A stretch of 33,374 bases of DNA from an uncultured cyanobacterium (GCA_945487905.1 CALYTW010000012.1:1-33374); one strand, 5' to 3'. Positions 11,212 to 20,638 are shown, counted from the first letter of the stretch. Made by a program: numbers and translations. Notes: generated by a model from the letters alone, not told the origin.

Positions 11212-11757
11212 TTGGTTTACGCTATAAAAAATTATAACAGCAATCAACCGTATAAAAGAGAAGAATACAGAAGTGTTTTGGAATCATTGATTAAGAAGAT
11301 TTCTGGCGAAGCTTCAGCTCAATATTCAAATAAAAAGAAAACTTTTTTGGACAAATCTGTTCAAAAACTTGCTGTTAATAGTATAATAGAAGGAAACTTC
11401 CCGAAGGAGAATGTTGTTAAACAAATGGCTATTAAAAGAGTTAACAAAATGCTGTGTATTATATTAAGTATGCTTATTGCAGTTGTTATAGTAAGCTACT
11501 ATTTTGTAATTACCAGTGAAATGAAGCTGAATGAAATCAGCCGTCAAACTATAGTCCTTAATAACGAAAATGCTGAATTACAAAACCGTTTGGACAGCTT
11601 GAAATCTTTTGATAATGTAGATAAAACCCTTCAACAAAACAATATGCTTCAAAGGGCGGGTCAAGTTATAGAAACACCTGCAATTGAAGTTGAACTAAAT
11701 GAAAACTCATTAAAACCATCTAAGAAAAAGTTGTTTAATTATGCAATCGGGTTTTAG
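11212..11757 (+). CDS. FtsL/DivIC-like cell-division membrane protein
   Basis: TTG start; one TM (MLCIILSMLIAVVIVSYYFVI) followed by a coiled-coil-like region; positioned right after rsmH as ftsL usually is. Confidence 0.6.
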   Translation: MVYAIKNYNSNQPYKREEYRSVLESLIKKISGEASAQYSNKKKTFLDKSVQKLAVNSIIEGNFPKENVVKQMAIKRVNKMLCIILSMLIAVVIVSYYFVITSEMKLNEISRQTIVLNNENAELQNRLDSLKSFDNVDKTLQQNNMLQRAGQVIETPAIEVELNENSLKPSKKKLFNYAIGF

Positions 11758-11768
11758 GTTTTATTTTT

Positions 11769-12716
11769 ATGTGTGTTGATTTGTTGGAAAATAAAACCTT
11801 TTTTAAACTTATCTGCGGTGCCGGAAACGAAGATTGTGAGTCTGTTAAACGACTTGTATATGTTTATGCAAAAGCCGGCTGTAAGGTTTTTGATTTGTCC
11901 GCAAAAGCAGAAGTTCTTCAATCCGCAAAAGAAGGGGTTGCCCTTGCCAATTCAGAAAATGTGCATTTCTGCATATCAATCGGGATAAGAGGAGATAAGC
12001 ATATTTCAAAAGCGGAGGTAAATTCTTCAAAATGTATTACATGCGGAAATTGCACAAGAAATTGTCCGAATAGTGCAATATATCCGCCAAATTTAATCGA
12101 TGAAAAAAAATGTATAGGATGCGGTAAGTGTGCTGAGAAATGCCCTGCGAACGCAATAAAAATGTATGAAAAAGATATAAATATACAAAAAGTTTTACCT
12201 GAATTGATGAACAATGGTGCTGAAATAATAGAACTTCATATTATGGGGCATGACAAAAAGGATTTGGACTATAAATGGAATATTATTAATCGATGCAGTC
12301 CCAAAATGGCTTCTATATGCATAGACAGAGAAAACTTCGGAAACAAAGAAGTTTTGTCAAGAATAAGGGAAATGGCGGAAACAAGGAAACCATACACAAC
12401 AATTATTCAAGCAGATGGCGTTCCGATGAGCGGAAGTAAAGATGATTACAAAACAACACTTCAAGCTGCGGCTATGGCTGAAATTATACAAAATGCAAAT
12501 TTGCCTGTATATTTAACTTTATCAGGAGGAACAAATTCCAAAACGATGGAATTGTGTCATCAATGCGGAATTTATCCGCATGGGATTGCAATAGGTTCTT
12601 GGGCAAGAAAAATTATAAAAGAGTATACGGAACTTTCGGATTTTTGGGAAAACAAGGGGGCTCAGGAAGAAGCCGTAAATTTGGCAAAAGGTTTAATAGA
12701 ATCTGTTTGTATTTAG
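11769..12716 (+). CDS. LdpA-like iron-sulfur protein (two 4Fe-4S clusters)
   Basis: 315 aa; FFKLICGAGNEDCESVKRLVYVYAKAGCKVFDLSAKAEVLQSAKEG resembles cyanobacterial LdpA N-terminus; two motifs CITCGNCTRNCP and CIGCGKCAEKCP. Confidence 0.65.
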   Translation: MCVDLLENKTFFKLICGAGNEDCESVKRLVYVYAKAGCKVFDLSAKAEVLQSAKEGVALANSENVHFCISIGIRGDKHISKAEVNSSKCITCGNCTRNCPNSAIYPPNLIDEKKCIGCGKCAEKCPANAIKMYEKDINIQKVLPELMNNGAEIIELHIMGHDKKDLDYKWNIINRCSPKMASICIDRENFGNKEVLSRIREMAETRKPYTTIIQADGVPMSGSKDDYKTTLQAAAMAEIIQNANLPVYLTLSGGTNSKTMELCHQCGIYPHGIAIGSWARKIIKEYTELSDFWENKGAQEEAVNLAKGLIESVCI

Positions 12717-12804
12717 ATGCCGTTCAATTTCTTTATTTCTCTATACACCCCCCTTGTAATCAATTTTTTAGCAGAGTATACTGTAGTTATATTCGGAGTT
12801 TGGT

Positions 12805-15030
12805 GTGAAAAAGTTATCACTCGCAATATATTGGCACATGCATCAACCGGTCTATGAAATCGAAGGCACTTATTTAATGCCGTGGACTCGTTTGCACGCA
12901 GTAAAAGACTACTTGGATATGGTTTTGGTTTTAGAGAAATTCCCGAAACTAAAACTGAATGTTGATATCGTTCCTGCGCTGATTGATACAATCATTGATT
13001 ATTCACACGGAGCTGATGATATACATTCTGAACTTACCGTTTCAGATGTTTCTGTTATGACGGCAGAAGAAAAGTCTTTTGTCTTGCACAACTTTTTTAG
13101 CCCGAAGTTTGAAACAATGATTTTCAAAAGCGAAAATTATAAAAATCTCTATGAAAAAAGATTTGCTAAAGATGTTTGTAACCCGAACGATTTTGATGAA
13201 CAGGAAATATCTGACTTAATGGCACTTTTTAACCTTGTCTGGATTGATCCCGTGCATTATGAAAGATACCCGAGATTAAAAGAATTGTGGGAAAAACAGT
13301 ACAATTATTCACAAGATGAACGTATTGAAATAATCAAAATGCACAGACAAATAATAAGTGAAATTATTCCCGCCTACAGAAAATATATAAATGAAGGCCG
13401 TTTGGAAGTCACTGCAAGCACCTATCATCATTCGATTTTACCAATTCTTATTGATATGAAATCCACTCTAAAATCAGTTCCTACTACAGCAGGACTTCCG
13501 TCAGCACTCGGGATGAAAGACAGCGCAATATTACAGGTAAAAATGGCGCTTGATAGGATTGATGAAGTTTTTGGAGTCCGCCCCAGAGGGTTTTGGCCTC
13601 CGGAACTGTGTATATGTCCAAAAACACTTTCTTTGTTAGCAAAAGAAGGCGTTAAGTGGACTATTTCAGATGAAAGAATTCTGGCAGATTCAATGAATAC
13701 TGCATTTATCAGAAATTTTAAAGGCAATCTAAACGATCCGTACCATCTATTAAAAGTTTATGAATACAGCACCAAAACACAACCGATTGATATAATTTTC
13801 AGAGATCGTTCGATTCCGAATCTTATCAACTTTGAATATGCAGGCATAAATTCAAAAATGGCTGCCAACGATTTGTATGATAAAATTAAGGTTATACAGA
13901 GTAAAATTCTGATTTCTCCGGATTCGACCCACCTTTTAACAATCGCACAAGACGGCGAAAACTGCTGGGAAAATTATGAAAACGACGGAAATGATTTCCT
14001 TAATAATTTTTATTCATTGATTGAAGAAGATGAATCTCTTGAAACAGTCTTGATATCAGACTATATCGAAGCTGATGAGCATAAAAAACAATTAAATAAG
14101 ATAAGTTCAGGTTCAAGCATAGACAAAACCTTTAAATATTGGATAGGGGATGAAACAAAAAATAAAGCATGGGCATATTTAAAACAGGCAAAAGATGCTT
14201 TTGACAAATATTCCTCAAAGCAAATAAATTCGGAAAATGTAGAATTTGCAAGCAATGAATTAATGATTGCTCAAGGAAGCGACTGGTTCTGGTGGTATGG
14301 AGAACCGAATAATTCCGGACAGGATTTTATATTTGATTACATGTTCAGAGAACATTTGAAAAATGTGTATATAGCGCTAAATCTTGAAGTGCCTGAATGT
14401 TTGGACAACTCTTTAATAACGAAAATTGAAATTCCGTTCCGCAGACCTTCGAGGGAAATTTCTCCGAGGATGGACGGTTTGGCAGGCAGTGAAAATGATT
14501 GGTACAATTCCGGCATAATAAGCCTTTTGGACGGGCCGGTCCACAGAGAAAATAAGAATATCGATAAAATTCATTTTGGATGCGATAACAAAAATATGTA
14601 CTTCAGGCTTCATATAAATAAAAATTCAAGCGAAATGAGTTTTTCTGAGAGAATTAACCAGTTCTATATTTATGTAAGAAATGCAACGCACGCAGGTGCA
14701 AGAGCATATATTAGACTTATAAGCAAGACTGATAACCCGTATCCTATTTTGCGGGAAAAATTTGAAAACGAATTAACACTTACTCTGGTAAAAGATACTC
14801 TTTACCCGCCGAGGCTATCGAAATGTTTACACCAAAACATGTGGACTCTGGCAAATCCTGAGGGGGTTAATATGGTTTATAAAGACGTTATAGACCTATC
14901 CGTACCGTTTGATACAATTGGTGTACACCCCGGAGAAACTGTTGAATTCTTTATAGCCAACACTGATTCAGGTGTCAAAAATACATATATTCCGCAGGAA
15001 ATAATGCTTTCTATGGTAAGAGAATCCTAA
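12805..15030 (+). CDS. Glycoside hydrolase family 57 protein
   Basis: GTG start; LAIYWHMHQPVYE, RPRGFWPPELCICPKTLSLLAKEGVKWTISDE, IAQDGENCWENY, GSDWFWWYGE typical of GH57. Confidence 0.92.
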   Translation: MKKLSLAIYWHMHQPVYEIEGTYLMPWTRLHAVKDYLDMVLVLEKFPKLKLNVDIVPALIDTIIDYSHGADDIHSELTVSDVSVMTAEEKSFVLHNFFSPKFETMIFKSENYKNLYEKRFAKDVCNPNDFDEQEISDLMALFNLVWIDPVHYERYPRLKELWEKQYNYSQDERIEIIKMHRQIISEIIPAYRKYINEGRLEVTASTYHHSILPILIDMKSTLKSVPTTAGLPSALGMKDSAILQVKMALDRIDEVFGVRPRGFWPPELCICPKTLSLLAKEGVKWTISDERILADSMNTAFIRNFKGNLNDPYHLLKVYEYSTKTQPIDIIFRDRSIPNLINFEYAGINSKMAANDLYDKIKVIQSKILISPDSTHLLTIAQDGENCWENYENDGNDFLNNFYSLIEEDESLETVLISDYIEADEHKKQLNKISSGSSIDKTFKYWIGDETKNKAWAYLKQAKDAFDKYSSKQINSENVEFASNELMIAQGSDWFWWYGEPNNSGQDFIFDYMFREHLKNVYIALNLEVPECLDNSLITKIEIPFRRPSREISPRMDGLAGSENDWYNSGIISLLDGPVHRENKNIDKIHFGCDNKNMYFRLHINKNSSEMSFSERINQFYIYVRNATHAGARAYIRLISKTDNPYPILREKFENELTLTLVKDTLYPPRLSKCLHQNMWTLANPEGVNMVYKDVIDLSVPFDTIGVHPGETVEFFIANTDSGVKNTYIPQEIMLSMVRES

Positions 15031-15039
15031 TTTGAATGT

Positions 15040-16062
15040 TTATCGTATTTCTCTCAACCAGCCATACGGTGGTTCAATCCTACCCATTTGAATACCTGTC
15101 AGAGTATCATATAATTTCTGAGTAATTTCTCCCATTTTTTCCATACCTGATGGAAACAGTATTTCATTTTTATGATCAACAATCCTTCCGACGGGAGAAA
15201 GTACCGCTGCCGTACCGCATAACGCACATTCCTTAAAATACGGAACTTCTGAGATAAACACTTCCCGTTCTTCAACTTTAAGCCCTAAATATTTTTCAGC
15301 AACGTGCATCAGAGAACGTCTGGTTATTGAAGGCAATATTGTATCTGATTTAGGAGTTACAACCGTATTGTCATTCGTTATAAACAGTATATTTGCACCT
15401 CCGGTTTCCTCAACTTTTGTTCTTGTTGCCGAATCCAAATACATATTTTCGCTGTAACCCTGATTATGAGCATCGACTATTGCATGCAAACTCATTGCAT
15501 AATTCAACCCAGCCTTGACATGTCCTGTTCCTTTCGGAGCTGCTCTATCGAAATCGGGAACTCTTAAAGAAATAGGTTTCGCTCCTCCTTTAAAATAAGG
15601 ACCTACAGGAGTTGTAAATATTCTAAACTGGAATTCTGTAGCAGGTTTTACACCAATTACCGCATTAGAACCAAACATATATGGTCTTATGTAGAGGGTT
15701 GCACCTGAGCCAAACGGCGGAACATAATCCATATTTGCTTTTACAACTTTCTCGACTGCATTAACAAATCTTTCTTCAGGGAAAACCGGCATTTCCAGCC
15801 TTTTGGCACTATCTGCCATTCTTTTTGCGTTCATATCGGGTCTAAAACAAACTACCCTGTTGTCAACCGTTCTGTATGCTTTTAAACCTTCAAAACACGT
15901 TTGAGCATATTGAAGTACACAAGCACTTTCATGCAGAGTAATTGTCTCATCTTCGGTTAATTTTCCGATATCCCATCTGTCATCTTTATAATTAGAAACA
16001 TATCTGTAATCTGTTTTAATATATCCAAACCCCAATGAACTCCAATCAATATCTTTTGCCAT
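15040..16062 (-). CDS. ilvE: Branched-chain amino acid aminotransferase
   Basis: 340 aa; QTCFEGLKAYR, GLNYAMSLHAIVDAHNQGYSENMYLDS, VEETGGANILFI, CGTAAVLSPVG. Confidence 0.94.
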   Translation of the reverse strand: MAKDIDWSSLGFGYIKTDYRYVSNYKDDRWDIGKLTEDETITLHESACVLQYAQTCFEGLKAYRTVDNRVVCFRPDMNAKRMADSAKRLEMPVFPEERFVNAVEKVVKANMDYVPPFGSGATLYIRPYMFGSNAVIGVKPATEFQFRIFTTPVGPYFKGGAKPISLRVPDFDRAAPKGTGHVKAGLNYAMSLHAIVDAHNQGYSENMYLDSATRTKVEETGGANILFITNDNTVVTPKSDTILPSITRRSLMHVAEKYLGLKVEEREVFISEVPYFKECALCGTAAVLSPVGRIVDHKNEILFPSGMEKMGEITQKLYDTLTGIQMGRIEPPYGWLREIR

Positions 16063-16195
16063 AGCTATCTCCTATTCTTATATCGCTATTATATTATAAA
16101 TATTACGAAAAATAACAATAATCATGATTTTAATTTGGTTTTGAAAATTTTTATACTATAATTATTCCATTGGTAAATTTACAAGGGAGTAAATT

Positions 16196-16777
16196 ATGAA
16201 TAATGAGAGTGTAGGGAAAAAAATAGTTGAGGCTTTAAAAAAGCAGGCTGAAAGCATGGATATGGAAGAAACTCCTACAGAAACAGCTTTATTTGATGAA
16301 CCTGCTGTTAAAACAGATTTTTTGGGCGGACAAGATAATGATGGTATTTTTGCCGAACCAAAAACAGAGCAAAAGTCAGGATTTTTTGATGATACCGAAG
16401 AAGATGAACCGATGTTTATTTCCGAACCGCAAATAGGTTCTCAAGTTTCTGACATGTCTGTAGATAATTTTGAACTACCTTCAAACATAACAGTTTTGAA
16501 GAAGCTTATCTCACAACTTCCGAGCGGTGTTTCAAGACATACCGGAGCGCAGATTATTAAGCAGACAATGGAAGCTTTAGGTATTTCCATGAAAAGCGTT
16601 CTACAAGATGCTCAACAGGTGCAAGAAAGTTTGAAAACTTCAGCAAGAGAATGTCAGGGAACGATTCAGGAATATAAAAAACAAATATTGTCGCTTGAAA
16701 GACAATCGCAAAATTACCAGAAACAATATTCAGCTTTAAACGATTTAATAAGTTTATTTATACAAACAACGAAATAG
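16196..16777 (+). CDS. Conserved-looking hypothetical coiled-coil protein
   Basis: 193 aa; aggga(g) upstream of ATG; acidic N-terminus, C-terminal coiled-coil (QESLKTSARECQGTIQEYKKQILSLERQSQNYQKQYSALNDLI). Confidence 0.7.
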   Translation: MNNESVGKKIVEALKKQAESMDMEETPTETALFDEPAVKTDFLGGQDNDGIFAEPKTEQKSGFFDDTEEDEPMFISEPQIGSQVSDMSVDNFELPSNITVLKKLISQLPSGVSRHTGAQIIKQTMEALGISMKSVLQDAQQVQESLKTSARECQGTIQEYKKQILSLERQSQNYQKQYSALNDLISLFIQTTK

Positions 16778-16784
16778 TTTGATG

Positions 16785-17031
16785 ACAATTGAGGATGCGG
16801 AAAAAGTCGAAAAATGACAATTTTTCGAACTTGCTTGGTTGTCGGCGTTAAACGTGTCTGCGTGTTTTGCTTCGCAAAAGCACTCCGCACTCTGCCGACA
16901 ATCCGCTTTTTCAAATCCGACCCAAGGTGTGTGAGAGTCAGGCTAGGTGTGGGATAGCACATAGCCTGACTCGAAACCGTACCCCGAAGTTTGCGAAGAA
17001 AAACGAAGTTTTTCCGCAAACTCCAATTTGT
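16785..17031. repeat. Structured intergenic element with imperfect terminal inverted repeats (MITE- or ncRNA-like)
   Basis: Left end caattgaggatgcggaaaaag (16786-16806) and reverse complement of right end caaattggagtttgcggaaaaac (17008-17030) match with few changes; several internal hairpins. Confidence 0.55.
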
Positions 17032-17062
17032 AAAAAGTATATGTAGCAAATTTTACAATAAA

Positions 17063-17100
17063 AGCGGGCGGGACGGTTTTTTGGACCTGTCCCGCCCGTT
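17063..17100 (-). terminator. Strong hairpin terminator, probably for the minus-strand small ORF
   Basis: agcgggcgggac...gtcccgcccgtt stem; on the minus strand the stem is followed by cttttattg. Confidence 0.75.
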
Positions 17101-17123
17101 TGGGGTATTTAATACTTTGAGTC

Positions 17124-17282
17124 TTATACTCTTAATTCATCACGTTCTTTAAAAAAGTCAACTACTGTATCCATTACATTGTCAAAGAAAAAATCCAGTT
17201 CGCAGGAAAGGCTTCTTTCCATCGGGGCTTCTGTAAATTCTCTCTTACTTAATCTTGATAACATTTCATTTTCGATACGCAT
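17124..17282 (-). CDS. Small acidic hypothetical protein (52 aa)
   Basis: ATG at 17282 preceded by aggaaagg; MRIENEMLSRLSKREFTEAPMERSLSCELDFFFDNVMDTVVDFFKERDELRV*; terminator hairpin just downstream. Confidence 0.7.
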   Translation of the reverse strand: MRIENEMLSRLSKREFTEAPMERSLSCELDFFFDNVMDTVVDFFKERDELRV

Positions 17283-17503
17283 ATTTTAATCCTTTCCTGA
17301 ATTTTATCTTTAACTCATACTTTTCATATCGGCATTTTGAAAAAAAACTTTAGAGTTTTGAAAAAGTTTGTTACAAAAATTTACAGTAAGTTTTTAATTA
17401 TTATTTTTGAAAAGTCAAATTCAAGTTTTACTTGTCATACGTTCCCTTTTGTATTAAAATAGTGAAGTAAATAAGACTTTTGAGGGGTAGAGGGGTAATT
17501 TAT

Positions 17504-18625
17504 ATGAAATTTACTGCAGGAAAAGAAGATTTATTAAACGGAATCAGAATTGTCGAAAGAGCTACCGTTGTTAAGGGTTTACAGCCTGTGCTTGCAAACA
17601 TATTAATAGAATCTTTTTCAAATAATCAGGTTAAATTGACGGCAACAGACTTTGATCTTTCAATAACAACCATAATTACCGCTCAGGTTGAAGAAGAAGG
17701 CAAATATACGCTTCCTGCAAAAAAATTGGGCGACATTATTTCGAGATTACAGGATGAACTTGTAAAAATAGAGCTTAACGGTTCTTCTGCAACAATTACC
17801 TGCAAAAATTCCAAATTTGATATTATAGGTATTTCTGCAAATGAGTTTCCTCCTGTTGAAGAAAACATTTCTGAAGGAGACTCAATTGAAATTGAAACAA
17901 AACCGTTTATCAAAGCTATTCGTGAAGTTGTTTCTGCAGCCGCCGGATATGAAACAAACAATTTGCTTTCAGGAGTAGTTTGCGAAGTTAATAAAAACGT
18001 TCTTGAAATGGCTGCAACTGACGGAAACAGACTTGCAAGAGTAAGAGAAGTTATTAAAAACAACTCCGCAGACAGTGAGAAAGTGTTTGAAATGCTTATT
18101 TCATCAAAGGTTCTTGCGGAACTTTCAAAAATATCACTTCTTGCCGAAACTGAAAGCATAAAAATATGCAAAGAAGTTAAAAAGATTGTTATTGCTCTTG
18201 ACAAAACAAAAATTATTACAAAGCTTATGCAGGGACAGTTCCCGAAATATAACCAGCTCATACCTCAAACTTTCCCTAAAGAAGCCGTAGTTGATAAATT
18301 CAGCCTTATTTCGGCACTGGAAAGGGTTGCTGTCATGGTTAACGAGAAGAACAGCATTGTTAAGTTTGAATTTGCGGATAATCAATTAAAATTGTCCGGA
18401 GATTCGCCGGAAGCAGGTAATTCGCAGGATATTATTGACGTCAAATATACAGGTGAACCTTTAACAATCGCATTTAATTACAAATTTGTTCTTGAATTTT
18501 TAAAAATAGTTGAATCGGAAGAAATTGCGGTTAAATTAAATTCTTCTCTTTCGGCAACGGTGTTTGCACCGTGTTCTGAAGAAGATTATATTTATCTTGT
18601 TATGCCGGTTCAATTGAGAGGATAG
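17504..18625 (+). CDS. dnaN: DNA polymerase III beta subunit (sliding clamp)
   Basis: MKFTAGKEDLLNGIRIVERATVVKG...LQPVLANILIES; C-terminus YIYLVMPVQLRG. ATG at 17504 preferred over the upstream TTG at 17480. Confidence 0.95.
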   Translation: MKFTAGKEDLLNGIRIVERATVVKGLQPVLANILIESFSNNQVKLTATDFDLSITTIITAQVEEEGKYTLPAKKLGDIISRLQDELVKIELNGSSATITCKNSKFDIIGISANEFPPVEENISEGDSIEIETKPFIKAIREVVSAAAGYETNNLLSGVVCEVNKNVLEMAATDGNRLARVREVIKNNSADSEKVFEMLISSKVLAELSKISLLAETESIKICKEVKKIVIALDKTKIITKLMQGQFPKYNQLIPQTFPKEAVVDKFSLISALERVAVMVNEKNSIVKFEFADNQLKLSGDSPEAGNSQDIIDVKYTGEPLTIAFNYKFVLEFLKIVESEEIAVKLNSSLSATVFAPCSEEDYIYLVMPVQLRG

Positions 18626-18634
18626 TTTTCATAA

Positions 18635-19129
18635 ATGCAGGGTAAGGCTTTTAAATTCGAAGATAATATTTCAACAGACCATATAGCACCGGGGAGACTG
18701 TTTCATTTGCGTTCTGATTTGCAGGAATTTTCCAAGCATGTTCTTGAAGATGCTGATGAAAATTTTGCAAAAGAAATGAAAAGGGGAGATTTTGTGGTTG
18801 CAGGTAACAACTTCGGTTTAGGTTCTTCGAGAGAACATGCTCCGCAAATCATAAAAATTGCAGGTGTTGGAGCTGTAATCGCAAAGTCGTTTGCAAGAAT
18901 ATTTTACAGAAATGCTATTAATATCGGGCTTCTTGCAATAGAATGCGACACCGATAGTATTGATGCCGGAGATGAGCTTGATTTAGATATTAAAGAAGGT
19001 GTCCTGAAAAACATTACCAAAGGTACTATAACAATGATTGAACCATTGCCTGACGTTATGATTCAATTGCTTAATGACGGCGGGTTGATTGAACATATTA
19101 AGAAAAACGGCGACTTAGTTTTAGGATAG
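18635..19129 (+). CDS. leuD: 3-isopropylmalate dehydratase small subunit (short HACN/LeuD type)
   Basis: 164 aa; DNISTDHIAPGR, VVAGNNFGLGSSREHAPQIIK, SFARIFYRNAINIGL. Confidence 0.92.
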   Translation: MQGKAFKFEDNISTDHIAPGRLFHLRSDLQEFSKHVLEDADENFAKEMKRGDFVVAGNNFGLGSSREHAPQIIKIAGVGAVIAKSFARIFYRNAINIGLLAIECDTDSIDAGDELDLDIKEGVLKNITKGTITMIEPLPDVMIQLLNDGGLIEHIKKNGDLVLG

Positions 19130-19138
19130 GAGAAACTT

Positions 19139-19618
19139 ATGGCTGACACAACAGATATTATCAAATGTCCTGCGTGCGATAAAGTAATGAAAAAACTTTA
19201 TATTCAGGAAGATGATTTACATATTGATATATGTCTTGACGGATGCGGAGGAATATTTTTTGATAACCGTGAACTGGAAAAATTCGATGAAAAGCATGAG
19301 AATGCCGACAAGATTTTAGAAGCAATTGAAGGTAAGAAGTTTGTTCAGGTTAATGATGTTGAACTCAGAATCTGCCCTGCTTGCGGTCTTCCTATGGTAA
19401 AAATGGGTGCTGCGGACGGAACAGTACAAATTGATGTATGCAATACCTGCGGTGGTAAATTTTTAGACAACGGCGAACTTCAAAAGATTAGAAAATACAA
19501 AAACGACCATCAAAAAGTCGATAATATAATTGACGGCATTATGAAAACGGTTTACTCCGACATAAAACCTAATAAAAGAAGAATGTTTTTTGAAAAACTT
19601 GTGAGCAAGTATGTGTAA
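19139..19618 (+). CDS. Protein with two zf-TFIIB-like domains
   Basis: Two copies of CPAC...(I)D(I/V)C...CGG.F.DN.EL. Confidence 0.8.
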   Translation: MADTTDIIKCPACDKVMKKLYIQEDDLHIDICLDGCGGIFFDNRELEKFDEKHENADKILEAIEGKKFVQVNDVELRICPACGLPMVKMGAADGTVQIDVCNTCGGKFLDNGELQKIRKYKNDHQKVDNIIDGIMKTVYSDIKPNKRRMFFEKLVSKYV

Positions 19619-19670
19619 AAATAAAGAGTTTTTTGCATAAGATTAACGAATTTATGTTATCATAAATTAC

Positions 19671-20294
19671 ATGATAGATAAAATTGTTAAAAAGTTAAAG
19701 GATGCAAATCAGCAAAAAAGCGAATTTGTAGGACTTATGGATTCATTTAACAATCCGTATCTTGTACTGATTGCTTGTATTTTAAGCTTGAGAACAAACG
19801 ATAAAACTACTTATCCCGCAACATTGCGGATGCTTAAACTTGCTAAAACTCCAGCAGAAATGAAAAAAGTGAGTATAAATGACTTAGCCAAAGCAATTTA
19901 TCCAGTAGGATTTTATGAAAACAAAGCAAAACAGATAATTGAGCTTTCAAAGATTATTGATGAGGATTTGGACGGAATTGTTCCTGACGAGATTGAAGAG
20001 CTTGTAAAATTTAACGGAGTTGGGCGCAAAACAGCCAACCTCGTGCTTGCAAGAGGGTTTAATAAACCTGCTATCTGTGTTGATGTTCACGTCCACAGAA
20101 TTTTTAACAGGCTTGGCTATGTCAAAACAAAGAATCCCGAAGAAACCGAATTTGCCCTGAGAGATAAACTGCCTAAAAAATATTGGATTGAAATAAACAC
20201 ACTAATCGTAACCCACGGGCAAAACTGCTGTACACCAAGAAACCCGAAATGTCAAGAATGTCCGATAGAAGAACATTGTGCAAAAATAATCTAA
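19671..20294 (+). CDS. nth: Endonuclease III
   Basis: 207 aa; VKFNGVGRKTANLVLARGFNKPAICVDVHVHRIFNRLG (HhH-GPD) and C-terminal 4Fe-4S ligands CCTPRNPKCQECPIEEHC. Confidence 0.95.
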   Translation: MIDKIVKKLKDANQQKSEFVGLMDSFNNPYLVLIACILSLRTNDKTTYPATLRMLKLAKTPAEMKKVSINDLAKAIYPVGFYENKAKQIIELSKIIDEDLDGIVPDEIEELVKFNGVGRKTANLVLARGFNKPAICVDVHVHRIFNRLGYVKTKNPEETEFALRDKLPKKYWIEINTLIVTHGQNCCTPRNPKCQECPIEEHCAKII

Positions 20295-20638
20295 ATCTTA
20301 AGTTCAAATGTTGACTTTGCAACAGCACAATTTGCCTGATAAGCTCTGAGTGCAAGATTCATATTTACAGCTTCCTGAACACCGTAACCGTTTTCAATAT
20401 AAGAAACCATTGCATTGTCTAATGCTTTTGCCGAATTTTTTACATTGTTTGAAACTTCGGCATACAAATCTGTTGTTTCGGGGTCAGAATAATACCCGCT
20501 GAAATTCGGTATCGATTCAAAATCTTCGGTTTCTGTGTACGCCGGAGCTACAGTGGCATTTAAGCTTTCACGGGTTGGAAATGTATCTATACCGCTTACA
20601 AGGGCCATATATTGGGAACTGTCTATCGGTGCTACCAT
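20291..20638 (-). CDS. Hypothetical protein (115 aa)
   Basis: Complete ORF, stop overlaps nth stop; C-terminus VNMNLALRAYQANCAVAKSTFELKI weakly recalls flagellar rod/hook-type C-terminal helices. Confidence 0.6.
   Translation of the reverse strand: MVAPIDSSQYMALVSGIDTFPTRESLNATVAPAYTETEDFESIPNFSGYYSDPETTDLYAEVSNNVKNSAKALDNAMVSYIENGYGVQEAVNMNLALRAYQANCAVAKSTFELKI

Noticed and set aside
12554-12808. 84-aa ORF overlapping the ldpA-like 3' end
   Set aside because: Out-of-frame overlap with a strongly supported CDS and extends across the intergenic gap.
16714-17049. 111-aa minus-strand ORF (MLHILFTNWSLRKNFVFLRKL...)
   Set aside because: Overlaps the structured inverted-repeat element and the end of the 193-aa CDS; its composition follows the hairpins, not a protein family.
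17480-17503. dnaN start at TTG 17480 (MRGRGVIY...)
   Set aside because: The extension encodes the SD region (gaggggtagagggg); MKFTAGKEDLL at 17504 is the standard-looking start.
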